A stretch of DNA of 64,000 bases from JBHEBG01 sp046557915 (GCF_046557915.1 NZ_JBHEBG010000003.1:248001-312000); one strand, 5' to 3'; counted from the stretch's first letter, positions 27,445-37,431 are shown. Notes: generated by a model from the letters alone, not told the origin. Translations and numbers: made by a program.

Positions 27445-28202
27445 TCTGTATCCATTACTTCGCCATACTTTTTTACGCAAGCTGTAGCCGCTCCAATGAT
27501 TCCAGCGTGGTTTTGCAAACCGGCAGGAATTACAAGTGTGTCCACATCTATATATTGGGCGTATTCTTCCCATTCTTTAGACATACCACCACCAATTATG
27601 ATCAATTCAGGGGCAATAACAAGATTTACGTAGTTTAAGAACTTGTTAAAACGTTTTCCCCATTTTTCATAGCTAAGACCTTCTCGGTCTTTAGCGGACC
27701 CGGCGGCCCAGGATTCTATTTTTTCATATTTTTTATAAGGAATTTGACCAAGTTCAAAATTTGGAATCAATCTGCCGTCTAGAAAAGCGCCGCTACCTAG
27801 CCCAGTGCCAATGGTTATCATAACCACAAACCCGTCCTTGCCCCTGCCAACGCCATAGTTCATGGCGGCATAACCCGCAGCATCGGCATCATTGATTACA
27901 GTAAAGGGTAAGCCCGTGGCCGAGGTAAATAGCTCTTCGGCATTTACACCCCTCCATTTTTTATGTAGGTTGCCATTAGATTTACAGACCCCCTTTTTTA
28001 TTACTGTAGGAAATCCGCAACCTACAGGCCCCGTATAATTAAAATGTGAAACAATTTGGGCCACAACTTGGGCCATTTCTTCTGGCTTTCGCGATTCGGG
28101 AGTGGGTATTCGAAAACGTTTTGTCAGCATTTCCCCAGTTTCTATGTTTACTAGGGCACCTTTAATACCGGAACCACCGATATCAATTCCAAGAACTTCC
28201 AT
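27435..28202 (-). CDS. ppgK: Polyphosphate--glucose phosphotransferase (ROK family)
   Basis: Phosphorylates glucose using inorganic polyphosphate. The N-terminal phosphate loop VLGIDIGGSGIKGALV is typical of ROK-family sugar kinases. VGCGFPTVIKKGV, VINDADAAGYA and ITIGTGLGSGAFLDG are characteristic of polyphosphate glucokinases, with the ELGQIPYKKYEK block replacing the zinc-binding cysteine motif found in other ROK kinases. Its 255 aa is the usual PPGK length. It ends inside the shared terminator with typA and begins 62 nt from the Nudix gene. ATP use in addition to polyphosphate cannot be excluded. Confidence 0.87.
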   Translation of the reverse strand: MEVLGIDIGGSGIKGALVNIETGEMLTKRFRIPTPESRKPEEMAQVVAQIVSHFNYTGPVGCGFPTVIKKGVCKSNGNLHKKWRGVNAEELFTSATGLPFTVINDADAAGYAAMNYGVGRGKDGFVVMITIGTGLGSGAFLDGRLIPNFELGQIPYKKYEKIESWAAGSAKDREGLSYEKWGKRFNKFLNYVNLVIAPELIIIGGGMSKEWEEYAQYIDVDTLVIPAGLQNHAGIIGAATACVKKYGEVMDTEKP

Positions 28203-28264
28203 TAAGACAAATTATGATTAGCAGCGCAAAGTAACAAAACTTTTTGGGAGGGGGAAAACGCTTT

Positions 28265-29080
28265 TTAAATCAAGGCTCCTTTTTCTTTCAGAAAACTAAA
28301 AATTATTTTGTCCACGGCAGCAATACGGTCTTGGTCATTGAACCCCAACCAAGCTATTTCCGCTATTTCGGAATCGGGTTTAAGCACACCTTTGTAAGTA
28401 GCGTAGTAGCAGGTCATCCTTACTATAATGCCCGGTTTGTGCCCATCTGCCGGTGCTTCAAAAATACCCATATATGCTAAGGAAGCCGTGTCCAGGTCTA
28501 CTGTAAGTTCTTCCTTTATTTCCCGGATCAGGGTTTGGGCATCAGATTCTCCCAGTTCTCTTTTACCACCAGGAATGTAGAATTTTTCCTTGCCCTTGCT
28601 CCTAGTACTAAGGATTTTACCGTCTTCCAGGTATATCCAAGCCAGCTTGTCTATGATTTCTTCGGTAGGCTCTATGTAATAGTCAATGGAATCTAGAGTA
28701 TGGTTGGGATCTATAAAATCCAATAGCTTATCTATTCCCCTGCCAAAACCGGTTAGGGTACCCAATACCTTATTTCTACCTAAGGCACTAGATATGGTCT
28801 CATCTCGGTTTCCAAATTTGTACCCATCTTTTTTAACCCATAGCACGTTCAAAAGGTGCTGCATCATTACATTGCCCAACTGGTCCACAGAAATGGCAAT
28901 CTTTAGGGTATAGACGCCAAGGCCTTTGAAACCTTTGGTGAAAAGTGTATGTAACAATCCATAGATAAAACCTAGAGGGCCAGTGATTATCAATAAAATA
29001 AGTGAAATAAAGAACAGCAAAATCCCCAACAAGGGATTTACTTTTTTATCAGCACGATAAACGCGTTTTTTTAGGATCAT
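28265..29080 (-). CDS. Membrane-anchored Nudix hydrolase
   Basis: A 271-aa protein. The start at 29080 is the first ATG; an in-frame TTG at 29092 is the alternative. The N-terminal part (about 15-50) is one long or two short membrane helices (LLGILLFFISLILLIITGPLGF), followed by about 75 residues of unknown type (SVDQLGNVMMQHLLNVLW). A Nudix domain takes up the C-terminal half. The Nudix box at about 172-195 reads GKRELGESDAQTLIREIKEE and then LTV. The catalytic REUxEE is intact, but the final glycine of the consensus is Thr. It lies 17 nt after ftsE on the same strand. Its substrate is unknown. Confidence 0.8.
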   Translation of the reverse strand: MILKKRVYRADKKVNPLLGILLFFISLILLIITGPLGFIYGLLHTLFTKGFKGLGVYTLKIAISVDQLGNVMMQHLLNVLWVKKDGYKFGNRDETISSALGRNKVLGTLTGFGRGIDKLLDFIDPNHTLDSIDYYIEPTEEIIDKLAWIYLEDGKILSTRSKGKEKFYIPGGKRELGESDAQTLIREIKEELTVDLDTASLAYMGIFEAPADGHKPGIIVRMTCYYATYKGVLKPDSEIAEIAWLGFNDQDRIAAVDKIIFSFLKEKGALI

Positions 29081-29097
29081 GTGTTTCCCCAAGGGTG

Positions 29098-29781
29098 TTA
29101 AACGGCCTTTTGAATTACTTCAAAGACCTTGTTGCCATCACATTTTAGCGTTTTTGAGGGGTATTTCAAAATAAGGGCATAATCATGCGTTGCCATGAGG
29201 ATGGTTCTTCCAGCCTTATTGATTTCTTGCAGCACTTTCATTACCTCCACGCTGGTTTGTGGATCCAAATTACCCGTGGGCTCATCAGCCAATATAAGTT
29301 CTGGGTCGTTCAATAGGGCACGGGCTATGGCAATACGCTGCTGTTCCCCACCAGAGAGTTCATGGGGAAATTTAAAACCTTTTGTTTTCATTCCTACCTT
29401 ATCCAAAACATCTTCTACTTTTGCTGCCATTTTATCGGGATCCTTCCACCCTGTGGCTTTCAAAACAAAAAGTAGATTATTGTTAACGTTCCGGTCTGGT
29501 AGTAGTTTAAAATCCTGGAATACAATCCCCAATTTTCTTCTTAAAAAAGGGATATCCTTTTCTTCCAATGTCTTAAGGTTAAAGCCCACAATTCTTCCAT
29601 TGCCTTCCTGCAAGGGTAAATCGGCATATAGGGTTTTCATAAAGCTACTCTTTCCGCTTCCGGTCTTCCCTATTAAATACACAAAATCTCCCTTTTTAAC
29701 CTCAAGGGTAATATCGTTGAGTACCATATTCTCCTTTTGGAAAACTGCCACATCCTTTAGTTTTAAAATGCCTTCTGCCAT
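29098..29781 (-). CDS. ftsE: Cell-division ABC transporter ATP-binding protein FtsE
   Basis: ATPase that, with the membrane protein FtsX, controls peptidoglycan hydrolases at the septum. It has Walker A GKTGSGKSSF (about 38-47), Q-loop FQDFKLLPDRNV, signature LSGGEQQRIAIARAL and Walker B LILADEPTGNLDP. The H-loop ATHDYAL is also present. The N-terminal VFQKENMVLNDITLEVKKGDFVYLIG pattern fits FtsE rather than LolD. No ftsX lies next to it in this window, so the partner must be elsewhere, as is common in flavobacteria. It is followed at once by the Nudix gene. Confidence 0.88.
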   Translation of the reverse strand: MAEGILKLKDVAVFQKENMVLNDITLEVKKGDFVYLIGKTGSGKSSFMKTLYADLPLQEGNGRIVGFNLKTLEEKDIPFLRRKLGIVFQDFKLLPDRNVNNNLLFVLKATGWKDPDKMAAKVEDVLDKVGMKTKGFKFPHELSGGEQQRIAIARALLNDPELILADEPTGNLDPQTSVEVMKVLQEINKAGRTILMATHDYALILKYPSKTLKCDGNKVFEVIQKAV

Positions 29782-29832
29782 AGCTTTTGTTGTTTTAGCG
29801 AGTCCGTTCTTTAAGCCGGTGGGTTAAATTCC

Positions 29833-30462
29833 TCAATTGTTGCTTCGCCTTACCAAGGAAAGCATCAATCCACTAAAGATTAAGAGGGCACCTACAATTT
29901 TGTTTTGTAAATATACCTTTTCATTATTTTCCAGATAACTCTTAAGTCGTTCTGCAAATCTCGAATAGATTAAGAGCGATAAGCCATCAATACTTAGAAA
30001 GGTTACGGCCAAGATTGCCACTTGTGGTACAAATGGTAGTGCGGGGTCTATAAACAGGGGAAACAAGGCGGCAAAAAAAACAATGGCCTTAGGATTTGCG
30101 GCCGACATAAGAAAGCCTTCGGAATACATACTAAAAAAAGTCCTTGTCCTTACGGTACTTTTCATTTTTTGATTTTTAGGTCGATGTATTATTTTTTGTA
30201 CCCCCATATAGATTAAATACGCGACCCCAAGCCATTTTATAAGCTGAAACAATTCTCCCGAAGCAATCACTATAGAGGCTAGCCCTGCGGAGGCCAGAAC
30301 AATCTGGCAAAGATTGGCCGATAGATCGCCCAAGATTGTGCCAACAGTTTTTTTAACCCCATAATTCATGCTATTGGCGGTAGCCAGTAGCACACTGGGG
30401 CCAGGGGTAAACGCCAAAATAAGGGCGGCACCTACAAACGATATCCATATTGTAAACTCCAT
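29833..30462 (-). CDS. LysE/RhtB-family amino-acid exporter
   Basis: A 209-aa inner-membrane protein with about six hydrophobic helices. The N-terminal ALILAFTPGPSVLLATANSMNYG block is the LysE/RhtB family signature. SAANPKAIVFFAALFPLFIDP in the middle is also characteristic. It is expected to export a neutral or basic amino acid or a homoserine lactone-like compound; the substrate cannot be told from sequence. It lies upstream of ftsE with 51 nt between them. Confidence 0.92.
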   Translation of the reverse strand: MEFTIWISFVGAALILAFTPGPSVLLATANSMNYGVKKTVGTILGDLSANLCQIVLASAGLASIVIASGELFQLIKWLGVAYLIYMGVQKIIHRPKNQKMKSTVRTRTFFSMYSEGFLMSAANPKAIVFFAALFPLFIDPALPFVPQVAILAVTFLSIDGLSLLIYSRFAERLKSYLENNEKVYLQNKIVGALLIFSGLMLSLVRRSNN

Positions 30463-30645
30463 AGACTATAAAGATAATGTGTTAAACCTAGCGGCTGTTG
30501 TGGTTATAAAAGTAATAAGTTATTGCATAAACTATTTCAGAAGTAAATAAAAAATTACTTTTTGCTTTGATAATATTATACTTGGGAACAATATTTGACG
30601 TTATTCAGGTATTATATCGGTAATTCGTAACTGCTAGAGAACATT

Positions 30646-33600
30646 ATGCGAAAGAAAAAAACCGCTTTACTGCCCATTTTATTGGGAGTTTTTTACTTGG
30701 GATTGGCCCAAGAATCCAAGATTTACACCCACGATCAAAAAGACTATTTAGATGCTTTGGTGCTGTACAACAATATGCAGTACCAAGCTGCCCAGACCAT
30801 TTTTGAAAAGGTTAAGTACTCTACCGATGATCTGGAAACCAAAGCAAACAGCGCCTATTATGTAGCTAATGCTGCTATACGGTTAAACCAATTGGGGGCA
30901 GATCGTCTTATGGAAGATTTTGTTGCCCAACACCCTACCTCTACAAAAAGAAATTCGGCATTTATAGACGTAGCGGATTACTATTTTGAGACAGGAAAGT
31001 ATCCGTATGCTTTAAAATGGTATAAAAAAGTAGATCAAAGTGCTATGTCCAAAAAAGACAAGGAGCGCTTTAACTTTAACAATGGATATGCCCTTTTTTC
31101 TTCTAGGAAGACGAAAGATGCGGAACGCTACCTAAGCAAAGTGGCCAACTCTCCCACTTATGGTTCCCAGGCAAAATACTATTTGGGGTATATAGCCTAT
31201 CAACAAGATGATTATGAAGGGGCCAATGAGCAATTTGATAAGATTGCGGATCAAGAGCTTTTAGATGAGAAGCTTTCCTATTTCCAGGCCGATATGAATT
31301 TCAAACTGGGCAATTTTGAGGAATCTATCGCATTGGCAAAAAAACAGTTGCCTAAATCAGATCGGAAGGAAATCTCAGAATTGAACAAGATCATAGGCGA
31401 AAGTTATTTTAACCTAGAACAATACGCAAATGCTGTTCCTTATTTGGAAAAGTATAGGGGCAAGCGTGGTAAATGGAACAATACCGATTATTACTTACTT
31501 GGGTATTGCTATTATAAACAAGGCGATTTTGCCAATGCCATTCAACAGTTCAATAAAATAATAGGGGGTACTAACAGCGTTTCTCAGAATGCCTACTATC
31601 ACTTGGCAGAGTGTTATTTAAAACTCGATAAAAAACAAGAAGCGCTAAATGCCTTTCGGAATGCATCCCAAATGGATTTCTCCGCGGAGATAAAGAAAGA
31701 TGCCTATTTAAACTATGCCCGATTAAGTTACGAAATTGGAAATGCATACGAGGCGGTTCCAAAAGTACTTTCCGACTATTTGGATAACTATCCCAATGAT
31801 GAACATGCCAAGGAAATACAAGAACTGTTGGTAGATTCTTATATCACCTCCAAGAATTTTGCGGGAGCCATGACCTTGTTGGAAGAAAACAAGAACTATG
31901 CAAGTAAAGAAACATACCAAAAAGTGGCCTTTTTTAGAGGTGTTGAATTGTTCTTGGATACAGATTACGAAGAGGCATTAAGCAGTTTCGATAAATCGTT
32001 GAGTACAGGAGATAACCAGTCTTTTAAGGCAAAGGCCAATTATTGGAAGGCAGAATCGGAGTATTTGCTGGGGAAATATGATGCAGCCCTGAAAAGCTTT
32101 GTCCAGTTTCAGAAAAACCCGAGCGCCACCAACGCATCAGAATACGCAGAACTGGATTATAATTTGGCCTATACTTATTTTAAGCTAAAAGATTATACCA
32201 ACGCTATTACCTATTTTACCAAAGCCTCCAATTCAGCTGCCATGGATACTGAAAAATTGAACGACAGCTATCTACGACTGGGCGATAGCCATTTTGTAAA
32301 TAGCAAATATTGGCCAGCTATGGAAGCCTATAATAAGGCATTGGCATTGAACGGGGCAGAAAGCGATTATGCCTCCTTTCAAAAAGCATTGAGCTATGGT
32401 TTTGTGGGCAGGGGCAGTACTAAAATTGACGAGTTGAAAGCCTTTGTAACAAAATATCCAAGATCTACCTTAAAAGACGATGCCTTGTTTGAACTTGGTA
32501 ACTCGTATATAAAGACCAACAACACCCAACAAGGGCTTAATGCCTATGACCAGCTAATACGAGAATACAGAGGAAGTTCTTTGGTTCCTAGGGCGCTTTT
32601 ACGTCAAGGTCTAGTTCACTACAATACAAATGCCAATGAAGCCGCCTTGGGAAAATTTAAGGTTGTGGCCAGGGACTATCCCGGATCTCAGGAAGCCATG
32701 CAGGCAGTAGCTACCGCCAAGTTAATTTATGTAGATCTTGGCCGTGTAAACGAATATGCATCATGGGTAAAGGGACTCGACTTTGTTGAGGTTACCGATG
32801 CAGAACTGGACAATGCAAGTTTTGAGTCGGCAAATAAACAATTGCTTGAAGGCAAAAAAGAAGCTGCGTTGCGAAGCTTGGAAAGTTACATTAAAGAGTT
32901 TCCCAATGGAATACATTCGTTAAAAGCCAATTTTAACCTGGCACAGTTGTACTTTGAAAAAGACCAACAAGACAAGGCGCTTATTTACTACAGAAATGTA
33001 GCTGATAAAGGTACTAATGAATATTCCGAGCAAGCGTTGACCCGTGTATGTGAAATTTATATAGGCAAAAATGACTATGTGGCGGCAATCCCACATTTGG
33101 AAAGTTTGGAGCGTACTGCTGAAATAACACAAAATATCACCTTTGCACGCTCTAACCTAATGAAAGGATATTATGGTCAGCAACGTTATGATCTAACGAT
33201 GTCCTATGCCGAAAAAGTGCTGGCATCCCCTAAACTGGACAATCGTATTAGGAGCGATGCCCATGTAATGATTGCGAGGTCGGCAATAAAAACAGCCAAC
33301 GAAGACAGAGCACAAAATGCCTACACCGAGGTGAAAAAAATAGCAACTGGGGCCATAGCAGCGGAAGCATGGTATTATGATGCCTATTTTAAACACAAAG
33401 CGGGTAGTTATGAGTCTTCCAATATCTCGGTTCAGAAACTGGCAAAGGACTATGCAGTTTATAAAGAATGGGGAGGAAAAGGATTGATTATAATGGCCAA
33501 AAATTTCTATGCCCTACAAGATGCTTTTCAGGCTACCTATATTTTGGAAAGTGTTATCACTAATTTTGCGCAGTACCCAGAAATTACTGCCGAGGCCCAA

Positions 33601-33669
33601 GGGGAATTGTCCATAATAAAAGCAAAGGAGGCGCAGAGCAATTCATCAATAAATTCCGAGGGCAACTAA
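30646..33669 (+). CDS. Large exported tetratricopeptide-repeat protein
   Basis: A 1007-aa protein with a signal peptide (LLPILLGVFYLGLAQ) followed almost entirely by TPR units. Examples are AKYYLGYIAYQQDDYEGANEQF, YYLLGYCYYKQGDFANAIQQF and LDYNLAYTYFKLKDYTNAITYF. I estimate more than 20 repeats. The N-terminal signal and absence of a membrane anchor place it in the periplasm, where TPR rods usually scaffold complexes. It ends 20 nt before the outer-membrane barrel gene, so the two are very likely translated from one message and work together. No catalytic domain is seen. Confidence 0.9.
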   Translation: MRKKKTALLPILLGVFYLGLAQESKIYTHDQKDYLDALVLYNNMQYQAAQTIFEKVKYSTDDLETKANSAYYVANAAIRLNQLGADRLMEDFVAQHPTSTKRNSAFIDVADYYFETGKYPYALKWYKKVDQSAMSKKDKERFNFNNGYALFSSRKTKDAERYLSKVANSPTYGSQAKYYLGYIAYQQDDYEGANEQFDKIADQELLDEKLSYFQADMNFKLGNFEESIALAKKQLPKSDRKEISELNKIIGESYFNLEQYANAVPYLEKYRGKRGKWNNTDYYLLGYCYYKQGDFANAIQQFNKIIGGTNSVSQNAYYHLAECYLKLDKKQEALNAFRNASQMDFSAEIKKDAYLNYARLSYEIGNAYEAVPKVLSDYLDNYPNDEHAKEIQELLVDSYITSKNFAGAMTLLEENKNYASKETYQKVAFFRGVELFLDTDYEEALSSFDKSLSTGDNQSFKAKANYWKAESEYLLGKYDAALKSFVQFQKNPSATNASEYAELDYNLAYTYFKLKDYTNAITYFTKASNSAAMDTEKLNDSYLRLGDSHFVNSKYWPAMEAYNKALALNGAESDYASFQKALSYGFVGRGSTKIDELKAFVTKYPRSTLKDDALFELGNSYIKTNNTQQGLNAYDQLIREYRGSSLVPRALLRQGLVHYNTNANEAALGKFKVVARDYPGSQEAMQAVATAKLIYVDLGRVNEYASWVKGLDFVEVTDAELDNASFESANKQLLEGKKEAALRSLESYIKEFPNGIHSLKANFNLAQLYFEKDQQDKALIYYRNVADKGTNEYSEQALTRVCEIYIGKNDYVAAIPHLESLERTAEITQNITFARSNLMKGYYGQQRYDLTMSYAEKVLASPKLDNRIRSDAHVMIARSAIKTANEDRAQNAYTEVKKIATGAIAAEAWYYDAYFKHKAGSYESSNISVQKLAKDYAVYKEWGGKGLIIMAKNFYALQDAFQATYILESVITNFAQYPEITAEAQGELSIIKAKEAQSNSSINSEGN

Positions 33670-33689
33670 AATCATCAGCAGAACACATT

Positions 33690-35447
33690 ATGCAAAAGCA
33701 CATCACTATAACCCTTATAATACTAATTGGATACGTTAAGACAGGTATTTCCCAAGAAAGAGATCCTAACGATATCGGTACGCAGACAGTAACGGTTACA
33801 AGGCCTTATTCTCCAACGATTTCCGATGCGTTTAAAGTTAAATCCCTTCCTAATCTTAACGATTCTATTGTTCTGCAAAAAAAACCTATTGAATACAACA
33901 TTTTCTCGGTCCCAGTGGCATCTACCTTTACCCCGGCAAAAGGAAAGGCTTCTAGGGTAGAAAGGACACCGCCACCAAAGTTGTTTAATTCATATGCCTC
34001 TGTAGGACTGGGGAATTATAACAATGCCCTTGTGGACTTCTACACCAGTAGAGATATTGATAGGGGTGAAGATCTTTTGGATGTTGGGTTTAACCACCAT
34101 TCCTCTAGAGGCAATATAGATGGTACGGTGTTGGATAATGATTTTTATAATTCAAAAATAGATGTCGTTTATGCCAAAAAGGCAAGAGATCTGGATTGGG
34201 GTGCCGATATAGGGTTGCAACACCAATTGTATAACTGGTATGGCGTAGCGCCCGGAGCTTTTGATGAGGCCGTTATCAATACCATAGATGAACGTCAGAA
34301 TTATTTCAATGCCCAAGCTGGCGCTCACCTAAACATGGAGGATTCTTTTTTTAAAAAAGGAAAGATTTTGATAAGAAGGTTTTGGGATGATGTTGAATCT
34401 GGTGAAAATAGAGTGATATTGGAGCCTACTTTTGAACTCCCTATTACCAGTGAAACACTAACCCTAGGTGCAAAATTGGACTACGTAAGCGGAAGTTTTA
34501 AGAACGCCGATCTAAACAATACAACTAATTTATTCCAGATAAACTATAGTCATGTCCAAATAGGTATTACACCCACTTTGCTTGTTTCGCAAGATGAACT
34601 TACAATTAATTTGGGTGCAACTTTTGTGTACGGCGTGGATACGGAGAACAGCGACAGTAATTTCTATATTTACCCGGCGGTAACGGCCTCCTATAGGCTT
34701 TTGGATGAAAATGTTATTGCTTACGGAGGTATCGAAGGACAGTTGCAGCAGAACTCGTATTACAATTTTGTAAACGACAACCCCTATGTTTCCCCTACAC
34801 TGACCATAACACCTACCGACAGGCAATACGATGCATATATTGGCCTAAAAGGTAAAATACTTTCTAATCTCAGCTACAATATCAAGGGGTCGTATAGTGC
34901 GGAGAACAAAAGACCGCTTTTTCTGTTGAATCCGGAGAATTTGTTTAGGACCGATGAAAAAGGGTATTTCTATGGCAATTCATTTCAGATCTTTTATGAC
35001 GATATAAAAACCTTGGGAATTTTTGGTGAGCTCAATGTAGATGTAAATCGAAATTTCTCACTGGGCGTCCGAGCGGAAGTTTACGACTATGATACCGAAA
35101 CGGACAATCCTGCTTGGAATCTTCCCAATCTTACGGGATCGCTCTTTATGGACTATCAAATTGGAGAAAAGTGGTTCTTGGGTGCCAATTTATTCTTTGT
35201 GGGCGAACGAGAAGATCTTAGCTCCCAGGCTGTACAAAACGTGTTGCCATCAGAATTCCCTTCCGTAATGTTGACTTTGGACAGCTACTTCGATGCCAAT
35301 GCGCATGTCGGATACCACATTAACGAGCAATTGTCCTTATTTGTTAAAGCTTCTAACATAGCCAATAACGATTACCAACGATGGGCCAATCTACCAGTAC
35401 AAGGATTTCAGGCTTTGGCAGGGGCCACCTACAAATTTGATTTCTAG
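33690..35447 (+). CDS. Outer-membrane beta-barrel protein resembling a TonB-dependent receptor without plug
   Basis: A 585-aa protein with a signal peptide ending near ISQ, then a short N-terminal segment (DIGTQTVTVTRPYSPTISDA) that could be a TonB-box-like or tether region. About 480 residues of alternating strands follow, ending in the outer-membrane signal FQALAGATYKFDF. There is no plug domain, so it is not a complete TonB-dependent receptor. The barrel strands (SLGVRAEVYDYDTETDN, LSLFVKASNIANNDYQRW) resemble receptor C-termini. It is paired with the TPR protein just upstream, suggesting an envelope complex. Its function is unknown. Confidence 0.82.
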   Translation: MQKHITITLIILIGYVKTGISQERDPNDIGTQTVTVTRPYSPTISDAFKVKSLPNLNDSIVLQKKPIEYNIFSVPVASTFTPAKGKASRVERTPPPKLFNSYASVGLGNYNNALVDFYTSRDIDRGEDLLDVGFNHHSSRGNIDGTVLDNDFYNSKIDVVYAKKARDLDWGADIGLQHQLYNWYGVAPGAFDEAVINTIDERQNYFNAQAGAHLNMEDSFFKKGKILIRRFWDDVESGENRVILEPTFELPITSETLTLGAKLDYVSGSFKNADLNNTTNLFQINYSHVQIGITPTLLVSQDELTINLGATFVYGVDTENSDSNFYIYPAVTASYRLLDENVIAYGGIEGQLQQNSYYNFVNDNPYVSPTLTITPTDRQYDAYIGLKGKILSNLSYNIKGSYSAENKRPLFLLNPENLFRTDEKGYFYGNSFQIFYDDIKTLGIFGELNVDVNRNFSLGVRAEVYDYDTETDNPAWNLPNLTGSLFMDYQIGEKWFLGANLFFVGEREDLSSQAVQNVLPSEFPSVMLTLDSYFDANAHVGYHINEQLSLFVKASNIANNDYQRWANLPVQGFQALAGATYKFDF

Positions 35448-35609
35448 GAACCAATAAAACCCATATTTTTTGCTCAGATTCTCCTAGGTAAAGGTATTTT
35501 TAGAAAAGATGTTAGCACATATCTTTAAGTCCAATTGAACAAAAATTTGGACCGAATAGACAAATAAACGCTGGTAAATTGTCATAAATTTAGCGCCAAA
35601 TACATTGAT

Positions 35610-36470
35610 ATGGTTAAAGACCATTGGCAGTTTGATCTGTATGGTAAAAAAATATTCGAAAAGGTGGTGGTATCCCCGCCATTTCGTTTTTTCTATAGTA
35701 TGCCCGATGAGGCCTGTTTTTATTATATCTGCCAAGGAAAGAACAGAATATTTGCCCCTACTGGCAAGGTAGAAGTTGATGCGGAGGAAGGTTTGGTAAT
35801 GCAATGTGGTAATTATCTGGGCGATATTCTGTCCTCACAACTTTCGGAACATTGTGAAGCCATAGCGATACACCTACCCATAGATGTACTGCGGATGATC
35901 TATGACACCGAGTTTCCAGATTTTTTATTGCATGTAAACAGGGTAAAACCTATGAATTACAGTAAGTACAAGTCCTCCGAACTGCTTAAAAACTATATAG
36001 ACAGTTTGCAATTTTATTTTAGCAACCCAAGTTTGGTGAATGAGGAGCTTTTGAAACTTAAATTAAAGGAATTGGTACTGCTATTGGCAAGAACCAACAA
36101 TGCGGAGGCTGTGCAACAATTATTGGCAAGTATGTTTACTAGCGTAGAAGTTGCTTTCAAAGAAGTGGTGGAGGCCAATTTGTACAACAACCTTACAACG
36201 GATGAGCTAGCTAAACTAACCAGCTTAAGCCTTTCTTCATTTAAACGCGAGTTTGCCAAACATTACAAAACCTCCCCGGCAAAATATATCCGTGGACGGA
36301 AACTTAGAAAAGCGAGAAAATTATTATTGGCGACCGATCTTCGTGTTTCAGAAGTGGCATTCGATTGCGGATTTACCGATTTGGCTCATTTTTCAAAATC
36401 CTTTCATAAATCATATCAATGTTCCCCTACGGAATATAGGTTGAACCTAACGAACAAACCTTTGGACTGA
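35610..36470 (+). CDS. AraC-family transcriptional regulator
   Basis: A 286-aa regulator. Residues 1-165 form a sensing domain with no recognisable ligand motif. The C-terminal 100 residues are a double helix-turn-helix: LTTDELAKLTSLSLSSFKREF is the first, and LRVSEVAFDCGFTDLAHFSKSF with SPTEYR the second, both standard for AraC/XylS. It lies 75 nt upstream of an exported SRPBCC protein on the same strand, which is its most likely target or co-transcribed partner. The effector is unknown. Confidence 0.92.
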   Translation: MVKDHWQFDLYGKKIFEKVVVSPPFRFFYSMPDEACFYYICQGKNRIFAPTGKVEVDAEEGLVMQCGNYLGDILSSQLSEHCEAIAIHLPIDVLRMIYDTEFPDFLLHVNRVKPMNYSKYKSSELLKNYIDSLQFYFSNPSLVNEELLKLKLKELVLLLARTNNAEAVQQLLASMFTSVEVAFKEVVEANLYNNLTTDELAKLTSLSLSSFKREFAKHYKTSPAKYIRGRKLRKARKLLLATDLRVSEVAFDCGFTDLAHFSKSFHKSYQCSPTEYRLNLTNKPLD

Positions 36471-36545
36471 TATACCAAAAGCCTTACTAGCATCATCTTC
36501 ATCTTTGTGTTAAACAAGTAGTAGTAACATTTAAATCAAAAGAAG

Positions 36546-37127
36546 ATGAAAAGTACAGTTCGAAAATCTGTTTTATTGCTTTTTGCCAGCACTATTGCCG
36601 TTTCTGCACAGACGCAAAAAAAAGTACAACAATTTACGCTTTCTAAAGTTTTGAACGTTTCAGCGGAAAAAGTATGGTCCGTTGTAGGGGAAGACTATGG
36701 AGCTATAGCCAATTCGCATCCAAAAATTCTCTCATCATCATATATCGATGGTTCTTTAAAAGCTGAAGAGGGAGCTACAAGGGTATGTAACTTTAACGAG
36801 AAAGGCACAAAATTCCTAAAAGAACAAATGGTTAACTACAACCCTTCAGAAATGACCTTTACCAATAAAGTTTTCCAAGCGGGCCGCTTTCCGGTAAATC
36901 CAGAGTATACTCGTGCCATCTATAAGGTAGAGGATTTAGGCAATGGTAAGAGCAAAATCTCCTTTGATATGGAATTCCGCACCAAACCGGCGTTTATGGG
37001 AGGTATGGCAAAAGGAAGTTTTAAGAAACTGATTAAAGACTATTTTATCGCCATAGAGCATCATGCCAAAACTGGCGAGAAAGTCACTAAGGAGAATTTT
37101 AAAGATATTAAGAAGAAGTATTCTTAG
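36546..37127 (+). CDS. Exported SRPBCC (START/Bet v1-like) protein
   Basis: A 193-aa protein with a signal peptide (SVLLLFASTIAVSAQ). The rest fits the SRPBCC hydrophobic-pocket fold, with the opening strand VLNVSAEKVWSVVGEDYG, the ANSHP loop and a long C-terminal helix GGMAKGSFKKLIKDYFIAIEHH. Exported members are less common than cytosolic ones and probably bind a lipid or other hydrophobic ligand in the periplasm. It directly follows the AraC gene and ends in a strong terminator, so the two form a small unit. Confidence 0.85.
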   Translation: MKSTVRKSVLLLFASTIAVSAQTQKKVQQFTLSKVLNVSAEKVWSVVGEDYGAIANSHPKILSSSYIDGSLKAEEGATRVCNFNEKGTKFLKEQMVNYNPSEMTFTNKVFQAGRFPVNPEYTRAIYKVEDLGNGKSKISFDMEFRTKPAFMGGMAKGSFKKLIKDYFIAIEHHAKTGEKVTKENFKDIKKKYS

Positions 37128-37186
37128 TAAAGGCTTGCAAATTTGAAAATAAGGATGGTGATATAGGTTTTGATTTCACTGGATCT

Positions 37187-37226
37187 AAACAACCCTGGCC
37201 CTTAATTGGGCCAGGGTTGTTTTGTT
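37187..37226 (+). terminator. Strong Rho-independent terminator after the SRPBCC gene
   Basis: A perfect 15-bp stem (37187-37201 with 37208-37222) around a TTAATT loop ends in TTT followed by more T. Confidence 0.92.
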
Positions 37227-37431
37227 TAGAAACCCAGTATTGGTCAAAAGGGCGAAAAAACATCGAAAATTAACTGTTTTTGGAAAATAATCAATAATAG
37301 AAAGTCGTTGAAAGGGTACAAATTAACATTTACCCGAAAAAGTGGTTCCTTTAATCGAAACGGGGCGTTGTGTTGGGGAAACATGCGGTATAATGAGTAA
37401 TTTAGAGTAGTTAAACCATGCAAACAACACT

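Noticed and set aside
35484..35804. 106-codon - strand frame
   Set aside because: It is antisense to the AraC gene start and its upstream region, with no family match.
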